A stretch of 64,000 nucleotides of DNA from Sphingomonas sp. SCN 67-18 (GCF_001724715.1 NZ_MEFG01000004.1:43116-107115), one strand, 5' to 3'; counted from the stretch's first letter, positions 8,877 through 18,776 are shown. A program made the numbers and translations. The notes: generated by a model from the letters alone, not told the origin.

Positions 8877-10951
8877 GCCGCCGCCCCCGCTTCCCGGTGC
8901 GCATCATAGCCTTCGGGACTTTCGCTGGTCGTGATGCGGTCAGAAAGATAGGCCGCGCGACAGGCCTTTATACCGAAAAACACCATGGCCACCACGACCG
9001 CCATGAAAAGCACGCACAGCGCCGCGTCGATCCGATCGTTGAAGATGATCCGCGACATCTCCGCCATCGACTTGGCCGGAGCCAGTACCTCGCCAGCCGC
9101 TGCCTTGCGTGAAAAGAGTTCGGCATGCGCGAGAAATCCGACGCGCGGATCGGCCGATGCGATCTTCTGCCAGCCGGCGGTAAGGGTGCAAAGCACCAGC
9201 CAGCTCGCGGGCAGGATCGTCGTCCACGCGAAGCGGTGCTTCTTCATGCGGAACAACACGACCGTGCCCAGGATCAAGGCGACTGCGGCCAGCATCTGGT
9301 TGGAAATGCCGAACAGCGGCCACAATGTGTTCACCCCGCCCAGCGGATCGGTGACGCCCTGGTAGAGGAAGAACCCCCAGGCGGAAACGCACAGGGCCGT
9401 GGCGACAAGGCCCGGCACCATGGCCGACGCATCCCGAAAGGCCGGAACCGCGAGGCCGAGCAGGTCCTGTAGCATGAAGCGGCCGGCCCGCGTGCCGGCG
9501 TCCACCGCGGTAAGTATGAACAACGCCTCGAACAGGATGGCGAAATGATACCAGAAGGCCTTCATCGCGGCCCCGCCCACCATATGGCTGAATATCTCCG
9601 CCATCGCGACGGCCAGCGTCGGCGCGCCGCCGGTGCGCGATATGATGGTGTGCTCGCCCACCTCCTCGGCCGTGCGCGTGATCGTCTGGCTGTCGATCGG
9701 AAAGCCGAGATCGGTAACGGCTGCGGCGGCACTTTCGGGCGTCGTGCCGATGACGGCGGCCGGGCTGTTCATGGTGAAATAAATACCCGGATCGATGATC
9801 GAGGCACCGATCAACGCAATGATCGCGACGAAGCTCTCCATCAGCATCGCCCCGTAGCCGATGAACCGGGCGTCAGCCTCATTATCGATCAGCTTGGGGG
9901 TCGTGCCGGACGAGATGAGCGCATGAAAGCCCGATACCGCGCCGCACGCGATGGTGATGAACAGGAAAGGAAACAGAGACCCGGACCAGACCGGGCCGCT
10001 ACCGTCGATGAAATGCGACACGGCAGGCATCTGCAACGTCGGCTGCATGATGAGGATGCCGATCGCGAGCGCGACCACCGCGCCGATCTTGAGGAAGGTC
10101 GACAGATAATCCCGCGGTGCGAGCAGCAACCACACCGGAAGGACGGAGGCGATGCCGCCATAGGCGATGAGAATCCAGCACAGCTGGACCGGTGTCAATG
10201 TGAAGACCGGACCCCAGACGGGCGATGCCGCGACATTCTGTCCATATATGATGGCCAGCACCAGGCCGACCAGACCGATTGCGGACATTTCGCCGATCCG
10301 ACCGGGGCGGATGAAACGGCCGTAAATCCCCATGAAAACTGCCAGTGGCATGGTGGCGGCGACGGTGAACAGGCCCCAGGGGCTTTCGGCAAGGGCGCGC
10401 ACGACGATGAGCGCCAGCACGGCCAGGATGATGACCATGATCATGAACGCGCCGAACAACGCGATCACGCCGGCCGCCGCGCCCAGTTCCATCCGGATCA
10501 GTTCGCCCAGCGAGCGCCCGTCGCGCCGCATCGAGATGAACAGGATGATGAAATCCTGCACCGCGCCGGCCAGGACGACGCCGAACAGAATCCACAGCAT
10601 GCCCGGCAGGTAACCCATCTGCGCGGCAAGCACCGGGCCGACCAGCGGCCCAGCGCCCGCGATGGCGGCGAAGTGATGGCCGAACAGCACGTAGCGATTG
10701 GTGGGGACGTAATCGAGCCCGTCATTGCGCCGGTGCGCGGGCGTCATGCGATTGCGGTCTATCCCGAAGACCCGCCCGGCCAAATAGCGACTATAATAGC
10801 GAAAGGCGATCAGGTGGACCGACACCGCGGCGGCGACGATCCACAACGCATTGACCGCCTCTCCATTCGCCGTCGCCACTATGGAGAGCGCCAGCGCCCC
10901 CAATACACCCAATATCGCCCACGGCCCATGCTGCTTCAGAATCGCGCCCAT
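8873..10951 (-). CDS. cstA: Carbon starvation protein CstA, pyruvate importer family
   Basis: 692-residue inner-membrane transporter with about 16-18 hydrophobic segments. Hallmarks of the CstA/BtsT family are present: [47 protein letters not shown] N-terminal region (written here in pieces: [32 protein letters not shown]), [14 protein letters not shown], and [16 protein letters not shown]. Members import pyruvate, and peptides were proposed earlier. It is followed by its usual partner ybdD with a 4-bp overlap. Its presence in a block of exported oxidative enzymes and a Tat-exported aldolase-type lyase suggests it takes up pyruvate released in the periplasm; this role is inference. Confidence 0.95.
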   Translation of the reverse strand: MGAILKQHGPWAILGVLGALALSIVATANGEAVNALWIVAAAVSVHLIAFRYYSRYLAGRVFGIDRNRMTPAHRRNDGLDYVPTNRYVLFGHHFAAIAGAGPLVGPVLAAQMGYLPGMLWILFGVVLAGAVQDFIILFISMRRDGRSLGELIRMELGAAAGVIALFGAFMIMVIILAVLALIVVRALAESPWGLFTVAATMPLAVFMGIYGRFIRPGRIGEMSAIGLVGLVLAIIYGQNVAASPVWGPVFTLTPVQLCWILIAYGGIASVLPVWLLLAPRDYLSTFLKIGAVVALAIGILIMQPTLQMPAVSHFIDGSGPVWSGSLFPFLFITIACGAVSGFHALISSGTTPKLIDNEADARFIGYGAMLMESFVAIIALIGASIIDPGIYFTMNSPAAVIGTTPESAAAAVTDLGFPIDSQTITRTAEEVGEHTIISRTGGAPTLAVAMAEIFSHMVGGAAMKAFWYHFAILFEALFILTAVDAGTRAGRFMLQDLLGLAVPAFRDASAMVPGLVATALCVSAWGFFLYQGVTDPLGGVNTLWPLFGISNQMLAAVALILGTVVLFRMKKHRFAWTTILPASWLVLCTLTAGWQKIASADPRVGFLAHAELFSRKAAAGEVLAPAKSMAEMSRIIFNDRIDAALCVLFMAVVVAMVFFGIKACRAAYLSDRITTSESPEGYDAHREAGAAA

Positions 10952-11003
10952 ATCGTCCCCATCCCATCATCTGGCGGTGATGCCATCGCCGATGTCATGT
11001 CCG

Positions 11004-12458
11004 CTATTTCACATGGCGCGCAACGAGCTTTTCCTTCACCTGCGCCCCGTAGATGACGCCGTTCCTGTCCACCCATATGCCTTCCGCGCCGCTGGTCGCG
11101 CCAAGATCGGGATTGGGCTCCGGGTCGGGGATGAAAGCTGTGACCCTACCGTCCCGCACGCTGCCGATGCGGATGCCCCGCTTCCAGCCGGGATGATATC
11201 CATATCCCGCAGGGGTACGGGATTCGGAGTCCGTGGAATAAAGCACGTCATTATGGTCCACGAATAGCCCGCTCGGTCTACCGAATTGGGTCCAGCTTCC
11301 TAATAAAATGCCTTCCTGATCATATATCTGAACCCTATCATTGGCACGATCCCCGACATAGATTCTTCCACTACTGTCGATCGATAGCGTATGTGGAACA
11401 TTCAACTGCCCCTGTCCGGACCCAACCTCACCCCATTGTTTGATAAATTTGCCCCGTTCATCGAATTTCATCACACGCGACGTCTTATCCGGGGTGTGCC
11501 CGTCCGCCACGAAGATGCTGCCGTCAGGCACAACCAGAACGGCATTTGGTTCGACGAAACCGTCTGTCCCGGCCGTCGCCACGCCGCGCTTGCCAAGCAC
11601 GAGCAGCACCTTGCCGGACGGACTGAACTTCGTGACTGTGCCGCCCTTACCGCCTTCTACCCGGGCATCGGTGAGCCAGACATTGTCCTGGGCATCGATG
11701 AAGAAGCCATGAGGGAAGTTGAACATGCCGCCGCCGAAGGCGCGGATGAAACGCCCGCCGGAATCGAACATCATGATCGGATCGATCTTGCTGTCCGAGC
11801 AACTGTTCGCCCCGCAACGCTCAGCGACCCAGATATTGCCCTTGCTGTCGGTCGCAACGGCACTGGTCGAGCCCATCGTCCGGCCGGACGGTAGCTTGAA
11901 GAAGGTCGTTTCGGTCCGATAGGGATTTGGATAGCTGTTCGGGTCACCGACCGCGATATTTTCGGACGATGGAGTGGACGGTTGCGCCGTTCCACCGCCG
12001 ACACCCGCCGGGCGCTGGCTGGATATGCCGATCATGTTCAGCATTTCCGCGCGGGAGTTCAACGGCCGGCTTCCCGCCGGGTAACCGTTGAACTTGAGCA
12101 TGAAGGCAACGATGTCGGCATAGACCGCGCGGCTGAGCCCGTTAGGCCGATCGAACGGCATCGTTGTGCGAACCCGCTCGAACATGTCGCCCACGGTCAG
12201 CCCGTTCCAGGTCGACTGGAACTGCGCCCCGGTGATCGACGGTGCCTCGCCCGTGCCGTCCAGTGTGGCGCCATGGCACACGCTGCAATCTTGGCTATAC
12301 GCCACGGCGCCGCGCGCGGCCTGCTCCTCAGTGAAAACGCCGTCCCATACGGACTGCTGACTGCCCTGGGCGGACAACGCCCCTCCTCCGAAAAGGAAGG
12401 CAGCGCTGCATGCCAAACCCGCCAGACCAAGCGCAACACGGCCGATAGTATTGCTCAC
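11004..12458 (-). CDS. Secreted cytochrome c fused to NHL/PAL-type beta-propeller
   Basis: Start: ATG codons exist at 12479 and 12476 but lack a ribosome site, whereas GTG at 12458 has a perfect AGGAGG six bases upstream, so I prefer it. After a signal peptide comes a class I cytochrome c domain with the haem motif CSVCH and a probable methionine ligand in RTTMPFD. A low-complexity Ser/Thr linker follows, then about 300 residues of NHL-type propeller blades resembling peptidylglycine amidating-lyase (PAL) domains, e.g. FPHGFFIDAQDNVWLTDA and LNVPHTLSIDSSGRIYVGD. The gene begins directly after the PQQ dehydrogenase stop. The haem domain is a natural electron acceptor for it. Activity of the propeller is unknown. 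Confidence 0.82.
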   Translation of the reverse strand: MSNTIGRVALGLAGLACSAAFLFGGGALSAQGSQQSVWDGVFTEEQAARGAVAYSQDCSVCHGATLDGTGEAPSITGAQFQSTWNGLTVGDMFERVRTTMPFDRPNGLSRAVYADIVAFMLKFNGYPAGSRPLNSRAEMLNMIGISSQRPAGVGGGTAQPSTPSSENIAVGDPNSYPNPYRTETTFFKLPSGRTMGSTSAVATDSKGNIWVAERCGANSCSDSKIDPIMMFDSGGRFIRAFGGGMFNFPHGFFIDAQDNVWLTDARVEGGKGGTVTKFSPSGKVLLVLGKRGVATAGTDGFVEPNAVLVVPDGSIFVADGHTPDKTSRVMKFDERGKFIKQWGEVGSGQGQLNVPHTLSIDSSGRIYVGDRANDRVQIYDQEGILLGSWTQFGRPSGLFVDHNDVLYSTDSESRTPAGYGYHPGWKRGIRIGSVRDGRVTAFIPDPEPNPDLGATSGAEGIWVDRNGVIYGAQVKEKLVARHVK

Positions 12459-12480
12459 CCACTTCCTCCTTGTCATCATG

Positions 12481-14529
12481 TTATTTATGAGACGGTAAAG
12501 TGTAGGCTATATATTCTCCTGAATAAGTTCCCCCAGAGACGGCAACTATGATGAATTGCTTTCCATTCACCATATAGGTCATGGGAGATCCGCTTTGCGG
12601 AGCGGGCATCCATACCGACCCGACTTCCTGACCGTTATTTTTGTCATATGCTCGCAACATCGCGCCGCGCGGACGACTGTCCGACGTCGTCACGACACCG
12701 TCTCCGGCAACCACCAGGCTTTTCGTGACCAATGTGCCGATCTGGAAGCCCGGCTGTCCGGTGCGCGCTATGTTCACGCCCTTCAGCAGCGGGTGATTGC
12801 GAACGATATCGGGCGTTTCCCCGTGGGGAATCTGCCACTTGATCGAACCCTTGTTCACATCGACCGCCGAGATCACCGAATAAGGCGGTTTCAGGAGCGG
12901 CAAGCCATCGATATCGAGTCGGCGACTGTTACCGTCGCCGGACGCCGCGGGCGGAGGTGGCGGCGGCGGAGCGGAGTCCGCACCCACATCTTCACCGGCG
13001 GATTTGATAATCCGCACGGGCTGGCCGGAAACGCCGACCACATAATTGATATCGGTCATATCCTTCGGCCCAGGTAGCAAGCCGGTGGAATTCAGACAGG
13101 CCGTGCAGGCATAGACATAGACGACGCCGGTTTCCGGATCGAACGAGCCGCCAGGCCAGTTCGTGCCGCCGCCCGGCCACATGTTGAGTACGCCCAGTCG
13201 ATCCGGGGTGCTGACGACAGGGGGTGTGTAAATCGGCCCGAACTTGTGATTCTTGGTCAAATCCAGCGCACGCTTACGGAGCTCCGGCGTAAAATCGATG
13301 AGATCTTCTTTCAGCACACCATTACGCGCATAAGCGGGCGGCTTGCTGGGGATCGGCTGGGTCGGCGAATACCATTCGCCGGGCACGTCGCCCTTTTCGA
13401 CCTTGCGCTCCGGGATCGGCCAGATCGGCTTTCCGGTCGCCCGGTCGAAGACATAGAGGTAATTCTGCTTGCTCGGCAGCGCGACCACCTTGCGCGGCCT
13501 TCCGTCCACCGTGACGTTCATCAGCAAGGGGGCTGAGGAGTTATCGAAATCCCAGATTTCGTGGTGGATCAGCTGGAAATGCCATTTGCGTTCACCAGTC
13601 AGCAGGTCGACCGCGACAAGACTGTTGCCGAACAAGTTGTTGCCGGGGCGATGGCCGCCATAGAAGTCGCTGGTGGGCGATTCTACCGCCAGATAGGCGA
13701 GATTCAGTTCTGTATCGACCGATATCTGGGTCCACACCCCAGTATTGCCATTCGTCTCGGCCGACCCGTTATGCCAGCTGTCATAACCGAACTGCCCCTT
13801 CTTGGGCACGGTATGAAAGATCCACATCCGCTTGCCGGTGCGGACATCGAATCCACGCACATAACCCTTGGTGTTGTTGTGAGTGCGCGGGGTAAAGCCC
13901 TCGCGCATCGCCGCGCCGACGATGATCGTGTTCCCGGCCACGGTGGGCGCGGCATGCAGGCCGACCTCGCCCGTTTCCAGCCCGCCCTGTAGATCCTGGT
14001 CGAAATCCACCTTGAGGTCGATCACGCCGTCCTTGCCGAAGCTCTTGATCCGCTGGCCCGTCGCTGCGTCGAGCGCGACAAGACGATAGCCCGGCGTCAC
14101 GTAGAGAATGCGCTTCTCCGTCCCGTCCGTCCAATAGGAGAGACCACGACCGGACAAGGCGCGTGGGGATGCGGCGCCACGCTTACCTTCACGAATACTG
14201 TGAACCCACAGCAATTCGCCGGTCACTCCGTCGAGAGCGACGACACCTCGCCTCGTCCCCGCCGTTGCGTAGATGATGCCGTCCACCGCCAGAGGCGTGC
14301 CTTCCAGCTTATATTCCGGCCGCGTCCCGATCTGATCGGTCTTGAACCGCCAGGCGACCTCCAGATCGTTGAAGTTGGAGGCGTTGATCTGATCGACGGG
14401 CCGGTAGCGGCTGCCGGCAAGATCCGCATTATAGGTCGGCCAATCGACATTCTGCGCTACGGATGGCGAAGCAAGCGCGAGCGCCAACATAGCGGAACCG
14501 AGGGAAAACCCTGTCTTTACACGAAGCAT
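12481..14529 (-). CDS. PQQ-dependent alcohol/sugar dehydrogenase, periplasmic
   Basis: Eight-bladed quinoprotein of about 682 residues. The start at 14529 is chosen because AGGAGA precedes it and it begins a clean signal peptide (MLRVKTGFSLGSAMLALALA). Recognisable PQQ-propeller segments: DWPTYNADLAGSRYRPVDQI, VAWRFKTDQIGTRPEY, GVVALDGVTGELLWVH, IWDFDNSSAPLL, and GGGTNWPGGSFDPETGVVYV. Two cysteines appear as CTAC rather than the adjacent Cys-Cys of methanol dehydrogenases. A proline-rich loop (eight prolines, about residue 555) interrupts the C-terminal third. There is no fused haem, so it probably passes electrons to the neighbouring cytochrome c proteins. The substrate is unidentified. Confidence 0.87.
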   Translation of the reverse strand: MLRVKTGFSLGSAMLALALASPSVAQNVDWPTYNADLAGSRYRPVDQINASNFNDLEVAWRFKTDQIGTRPEYKLEGTPLAVDGIIYATAGTRRGVVALDGVTGELLWVHSIREGKRGAASPRALSGRGLSYWTDGTEKRILYVTPGYRLVALDAATGQRIKSFGKDGVIDLKVDFDQDLQGGLETGEVGLHAAPTVAGNTIIVGAAMREGFTPRTHNNTKGYVRGFDVRTGKRMWIFHTVPKKGQFGYDSWHNGSAETNGNTGVWTQISVDTELNLAYLAVESPTSDFYGGHRPGNNLFGNSLVAVDLLTGERKWHFQLIHHEIWDFDNSSAPLLMNVTVDGRPRKVVALPSKQNYLYVFDRATGKPIWPIPERKVEKGDVPGEWYSPTQPIPSKPPAYARNGVLKEDLIDFTPELRKRALDLTKNHKFGPIYTPPVVSTPDRLGVLNMWPGGGTNWPGGSFDPETGVVYVYACTACLNSTGLLPGPKDMTDINYVVGVSGQPVRIIKSAGEDVGADSAPPPPPPPAASGDGNSRRLDIDGLPLLKPPYSVISAVDVNKGSIKWQIPHGETPDIVRNHPLLKGVNIARTGQPGFQIGTLVTKSLVVAGDGVVTTSDSRPRGAMLRAYDKNNGQEVGSVWMPAPQSGSPMTYMVNGKQFIIVAVSGGTYSGEYIAYTLPSHK

Positions 14530-14564
14530 CGCGCATCTTCTCCTGGATAGAATTATTCTTGCTG

Positions 14565-14623
14565 TGGCCAAACGGTGCGCACCCCATTGACGTTAGGAGG
14601 GGGTGGAGTGCGCACCGTGGCCA
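14565..14623. other. Long inverted repeat between two operon genes
   Basis: Arms TGGCCA (14565-14570) plus GGTGCGCAC (14574-14582) face GTGCGCACC (14608-14616) plus TGGCCA (14618-14623), with a 25-base loop. It lies between the lyase stop (14629) and the PQQ dehydrogenase start (14529) on the minus strand. A polycistronic mRNA would carry it as a stem-loop; an mRNA stabiliser or partial terminator is plausible. No T-tract is seen. Confidence 0.55.
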
Positions 14624-14628
14624 GGGGA

Positions 14629-15624
14629 TCACCCCATGGCTCTCACGCGATCGAGAGCCGATTTGAGCGATGCCCGTTGAGCGTCGGTAAGGCCGATGTT
14701 GGGAACGCGCGGCGTCCATTCGCTGGTGCCCATTTCCTGCGACAGAATGAACTTCATCACCGCGAAGTTATCCGCGCCGGCCGCCGCCGTTCCGATAATG
14801 CCCTGGGCGGCCTGCAACTTCGCCAGCGCTCCGCGCCAGTCGCCCTTGGCACGGTAGGCGCGGAAGATGTCGGCGCATTTGCGGCTGAAAGGATTGCCGT
14901 CCGCAAGGATGGCGCCCATCCCGTTTTCCAGGGCAATGGCAAGGTTGCTGTTGTTACCCGACCGCATGTTCAGATCGGGAAAGGTTTTCACGAAACCCGT
15001 ATATCCGGACGCGATGCCGCTCGAATCCTTGATTCCGGCAAGATGCGGATAGCGATACAGGTTACGCAGCAACTGGATCGTGATCGGAACCTCGCTCAAA
15101 CCGGGAATATGATAGAGGTTGATCGGAATCTGGACCGCCTCGAACAGCATCGAGAAATAGCGGGTAAGCCCCTCCACGCTTGGATTGTCGAAATAGAAGG
15201 GCGGTATGACCAGCATTCCGTCCGCGCCGTTGGCTTCCGCGTGCTTGGCCAAATCAATCGTCTCGATGATGTTGGACGTGCCCGGATTCATCATGATATT
15301 CATGCCGTTGCGATGCTTCATCGCAGTTTCGAGGATGAATTTCCGTTCGGTCAGCGAGAAAGACGGGAACTCGCCAGACGTCCCCAATACCATCACGCCA
15401 TCCGCACCACAGTCCTTGTGCCATTGCATGATGGCGGCATATGCGCCGGGGTCGAATGTCCCGTCGCGATTGCAAGGCGTGACGGATGCCACCCAGTACA
15501 TGGTCTTTTCACGGCTACCCAGGCGGCGGGCCGCCTGCGCCACGGCCGGGGCACTTGCCGTCAACACCGTCGCAGCCGCAACACCCCCCATCATCCCGAT
15601 CATATCCCTGCGCGTCGTCTTCAT
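14629..15624 (-). CDS. Tat-exported DapA/NAL-family lyase
   Basis: About 331 residues of the dihydrodipicolinate synthase/N-acetylneuraminate lyase superfamily (class I aldolases using a lysine Schiff base). The barrel shows GTSGEFPSFSLTER (the GT(T/S)GE carboxylate-binding motif), the catalytic tyrosine in INLYHIPG, and the Schiff-base lysine in LAGIKDSSG. Unusually it starts with a twin-arginine signal (TTRRDMIGMMGG, hydrophobic stretch, AVAQA cleavage site), so it should fold in the cytoplasm and act in the periplasm. The ATG at 15624 follows GGGAGAGG; a GTG nine bases upstream is an alternative. Many members cleave 2-oxo acids to pyruvate plus an aldehyde. Its substrate is unknown. Confidence 0.85.
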   Translation of the reverse strand: MKTTRRDMIGMMGGVAAATVLTASAPAVAQAARRLGSREKTMYWVASVTPCNRDGTFDPGAYAAIMQWHKDCGADGVMVLGTSGEFPSFSLTERKFILETAMKHRNGMNIMMNPGTSNIIETIDLAKHAEANGADGMLVIPPFYFDNPSVEGLTRYFSMLFEAVQIPINLYHIPGLSEVPITIQLLRNLYRYPHLAGIKDSSGIASGYTGFVKTFPDLNMRSGNNSNLAIALENGMGAILADGNPFSRKCADIFRAYRAKGDWRGALAKLQAAQGIIGTAAAGADNFAVMKFILSQEMGTSEWTPRVPNIGLTDAQRASLKSALDRVRAMG

Positions 15625-15645
15625 CGGGGTCACCTCTCCCAGTTC

Positions 15646-15685
15646 TTCCCTGTCGCGATGCCCAAGTAACCATCGCGACAGGGAA
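15646..15685. other. Perfect 15-bp stem-loop in intergenic leader
   Basis: Arms TTCCCTGTCGCGATG (15646-15660) and CATCGCGACAGGGAA (15671-15685) are perfectly complementary around a 10-base loop. It lies on the minus strand after the TonB receptor stop (15714) and 22 bp before the lyase start. It could trim read-through and protect upstream mRNA, so the receptor is made in larger amounts than the enzymes. There is no T-tract. Confidence 0.7.
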
Positions 15686-15713
15686 CATTTGCGGTTCAGT
15701 ATTTTTAATATTA

Positions 15714-18572
15714 TTAGAAGTTAAATCTTACACCTGCACGGTAACTTCTTCCAATTGTATCATAAATAGTTCCACTAATCGGGGCAACGAACAGCGGCGT
15801 TTGACCTGCAGCGGAACTCATGGGAAGAGCTGGCGGAGCAACATTCGTCACATTGTCGATTGCAGCGAATATATTGATATTATCGCTAATCTCGTATGAT
15901 GAACGAATATCAACATAGGTTACGCTAGGAACCCGGTTGTTATCGACATCCTTCGCCGTCCACTCATTCTTCAACTTCGCCTTTCCGACGAAGCGCAACT
16001 GTCCGGTCAACGACAGAGGCCCTTGATCGTAAGTTAAAGATGCGGTTCCACGCAGCTTCGGAATGCCGCTTACTTCTGCATCCCCGCCAATGCTTCCGGC
16101 ATAGTTCACGGTCCTGCCCAGGATCACCTGTTCCTGGGTAAGTATGTAGTTACCCAAAAGCCTCGCCGAAATCTTTCCTGACCCAAGAGATGTCGAATAA
16201 TCGATCTGGGCGTCGATACCAGAAGTCTTGTCAGAGTTAACGTTGAGCGGAAACAGCCTGATCTGCTGTATCTTCCCGTCGCCGTCATATTCAATCTGAG
16301 AGCAATATGCGGTCTCTCCGGCAATACACCTCGACAATACCTGAGGCGCGCCCACGGAATAGATCGCATCATCGATCTTGATCGAATAATAATCGAGCGA
16401 TGCGCTAAGCCGCGGAATGAAGCTGGGCGTGAGGACCACGCCGAGCGAATAGGTTTTCGCCTTTTCAGGCTTCAGGGCCGCGTTACCGCCTGCCAGCGTT
16501 ATGATGGAAACGCCTTCTCCGGTAACCGGGTCGGGAACGACAAAGCGCGTCGCCACGCCGGAATTGAACAACTCGGCAAGGTTAGGTGCGCGAATGTCAC
16601 GCGAAACGGTACCGCGCACCCGGATGCTGCTGTTGAGCTGGCTCGTTAAGCCCACCTTCCATGTATAGACGGTTCCGCTGGTCGAATAATCCGTCACACG
16701 GCCCGCACCGTTGAGCGAGAAGGATTCGACAAGATTATCCTTCAAGATCGGAATATCGACTTCGAGAAATCCCTCCTTGACGCTGTACTTTCCGGAGAAC
16801 GGACTGAAGTTGGCCACCGAATAGGCACGCGCGGCCGCACCGGGATCGGCAACGATATTACCCTTCTCACTACGATATTCGCCACCCAGCGCGACGGCAA
16901 TATTGCCGGCCGCAAAGCCCACGGGCAACGTGCCTTGGGCCGAAACAGCGACGACGTCCTCGACCAGCGCAATACGCTGGAAATTGTTTCGGGTGTTCAC
17001 ATAGTTGATCGCGGCCTGCGAAGCATTGCCCACGCCAAAGATGTTCAATGGCACGCAACCCGCCGCAGCGGCATTGAAGCTAGACCCTGGAACGGTCGCC
17101 CGGCACACGATTTCACCCGTCACCGGATGGCGGATCGCATCAACCGCGAACGCGTAATTCGCGGTTATGACGTTAGACCGTGTCCGCTGATCGACATCAA
17201 GTTCGCCCCGCTGATAGTAGGCGTTCCACGTCCAGTCGCCGAGGGAGCCGTCGAGGCTTAGCACCGCGCGTTTCAATTCCCGCTTGGTGGTCGCGACGGG
17301 GATGCCGAGAGCCTTTTCAAAGGCGTCGAGGGACGGCCTGGACAGATCGAGATTGTTGACGTTCGTCGTACCGACCGGAATGGTCGTCACGCCCTCTTCC
17401 GCCATCAGATCCTTGATGGATTGGGGCAGGTAGGCATTGTCGTTACGGATGTTGATGCTGCCCAGGCGCAGCGCCGGAACGCTGGCGTTGCGCGACCAGG
17501 TACGGCCATAGTTGAGCTGGACGGAAGCACGGATGGCGTCGCTGAGTTCGTAACTGGCATATCCGAACAACGACGTCGTCTTATATTCGACCGTCAGCAG
17601 GCCGGTGGCCGGCCACAGTGATTCCGCGTCGCCGCCATTCGAAAAGGTGTTGGAGACATTGCCGAAATCGAAGAGCGTCGGCGTCGCGTTGGGACCGACG
17701 AACTGAATGCCGCGCAGAGGACCGCCGGTGATCAGTCCGCCCTGGGTCGCCTGGGAAAGGCCCACATTGGTGGCGCGGATCAGGCGCGGTTCGCTATTGG
17801 TCGGCGTATAGTTGGGATTGTTGACGAGAAGCGTCAGCCTCTTCGAATAGGATCGCTGCGACGCGAACACTGTGTCCGGGCTGGTGAGGTGGTTGGCCGC
17901 GACGATGACGCGTCCGCGATCGTCGGCGAAGGACGTGCCGGCCGCGAAAGACAGGCGCAGGCTCTTATTGTCGAACTTGTAGGATTCGCCACCCTCAATG
18001 CTGGCCCGGATGCCGTCGAACTGGCGATTGAGCACCAGGTTGACCACGCCGGCGACGGCGTCGGAACCCCATGCGGCGGATGCGCCGCCGGTCACCACGT
18101 CGACCCGACTGACGAGTGCCGTCGGGATCGTGCCCAGATCGACACCGCCCGTGATGTTCGACGCGAGAACCCGCTGGCCGTCGAACAGGACCAGCGTACG
18201 GTTGATCCCGAGCTGGCGCAGGTTGACCGTATCGATGCCGGTGATGCCGCCGACGATATTGCCCGCATTACCGCCGTTACGGGGGGAGGCCGACACGCCC
18301 ACCGCGGGAAGTTCGCGAATGGAATCGCCGATGCTGACCTTCGCGTCGCGCTGCAGAACCTCTTCACCGACAACGGTGACGGGCGTCGGCTGGGTATAGC
18401 CGGACGTGGTAATGCGAGAGCCGGTCACGACAATATCGGGCTGGCTCGCCGAATCCGCCGCCTCGTCGGCAACACCCGGCGCTTCCTGTGCAAATGCAGT
18501 ACCTTCGAAGAGAACCAACGATGTTGTAAGCAAAAGCTGGACGATTCGGCGAGATTTATGAGAGATTTTCAT
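15714..18572 (-). CDS. TonB-dependent receptor, paralogue without STN domain
   Basis: About 952-residue outer-membrane transporter. Start at ATG 18572 (MKISHKSRRIVQLLL), with AGGGG six bases before it; a second ATG lies two codons upstream. The signal peptide ends near TAFA-QE. A short linker leads straight to PDIVVTGSRITTSGYTQPTP (plug), then GGVDLGTIP, GGASAAWGSDAVAGVVNLVLN, and a barrel ending AGVRFNF. Most of plug and barrel matches the receptor at 3111-6284 nearly residue for residue, including PYLQPEKAKTYSLG-like and INADAIYSVGAPQVL-like stretches, so the two arose by duplication. Lacking STN, it should transport but not signal. It opens the minus-strand operon that continues into the lyase and PQQ dehydrogenase genes. 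Confidence 0.93.
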   Translation of the reverse strand: MKISHKSRRIVQLLLTTSLVLFEGTAFAQEAPGVADEAADSASQPDIVVTGSRITTSGYTQPTPVTVVGEEVLQRDAKVSIGDSIRELPAVGVSASPRNGGNAGNIVGGITGIDTVNLRQLGINRTLVLFDGQRVLASNITGGVDLGTIPTALVSRVDVVTGGASAAWGSDAVAGVVNLVLNRQFDGIRASIEGGESYKFDNKSLRLSFAAGTSFADDRGRVIVAANHLTSPDTVFASQRSYSKRLTLLVNNPNYTPTNSEPRLIRATNVGLSQATQGGLITGGPLRGIQFVGPNATPTLFDFGNVSNTFSNGGDAESLWPATGLLTVEYKTTSLFGYASYELSDAIRASVQLNYGRTWSRNASVPALRLGSINIRNDNAYLPQSIKDLMAEEGVTTIPVGTTNVNNLDLSRPSLDAFEKALGIPVATTKRELKRAVLSLDGSLGDWTWNAYYQRGELDVDQRTRSNVITANYAFAVDAIRHPVTGEIVCRATVPGSSFNAAAAGCVPLNIFGVGNASQAAINYVNTRNNFQRIALVEDVVAVSAQGTLPVGFAAGNIAVALGGEYRSEKGNIVADPGAAARAYSVANFSPFSGKYSVKEGFLEVDIPILKDNLVESFSLNGAGRVTDYSTSGTVYTWKVGLTSQLNSSIRVRGTVSRDIRAPNLAELFNSGVATRFVVPDPVTGEGVSIITLAGGNAALKPEKAKTYSLGVVLTPSFIPRLSASLDYYSIKIDDAIYSVGAPQVLSRCIAGETAYCSQIEYDGDGKIQQIRLFPLNVNSDKTSGIDAQIDYSTSLGSGKISARLLGNYILTQEQVILGRTVNYAGSIGGDAEVSGIPKLRGTASLTYDQGPLSLTGQLRFVGKAKLKNEWTAKDVDNNRVPSVTYVDIRSSYEISDNINIFAAIDNVTNVAPPALPMSSAAGQTPLFVAPISGTIYDTIGRSYRAGVRFNF

Positions 18573-18776
18573 TAACATCCCCTCGTTTTTTCTGACAATA
18601 TTATGCCCTTCATCCTGAACAGTTGCTCAGAATGAGAATCTTTTCCCTGAGACACAAAATTTATTGCGTCATATGCTGAGATGAAGCTGTGGCTGTTTTC
18701 CCCCACTCATCGATTCATTTTTTTCGAGATGCCAAATTGTCTTGAACTCGGAGGGGGGAGAGGCTTTGCTAGAGAG

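Noticed and set aside
9545..11056. 503-residue open frame opposite cstA
   Set aside because: Composition is rich in Arg, His, Asp and Gln with no domain, and it is antisense to a clear CstA gene; typical of shadow frames in high-GC DNA.
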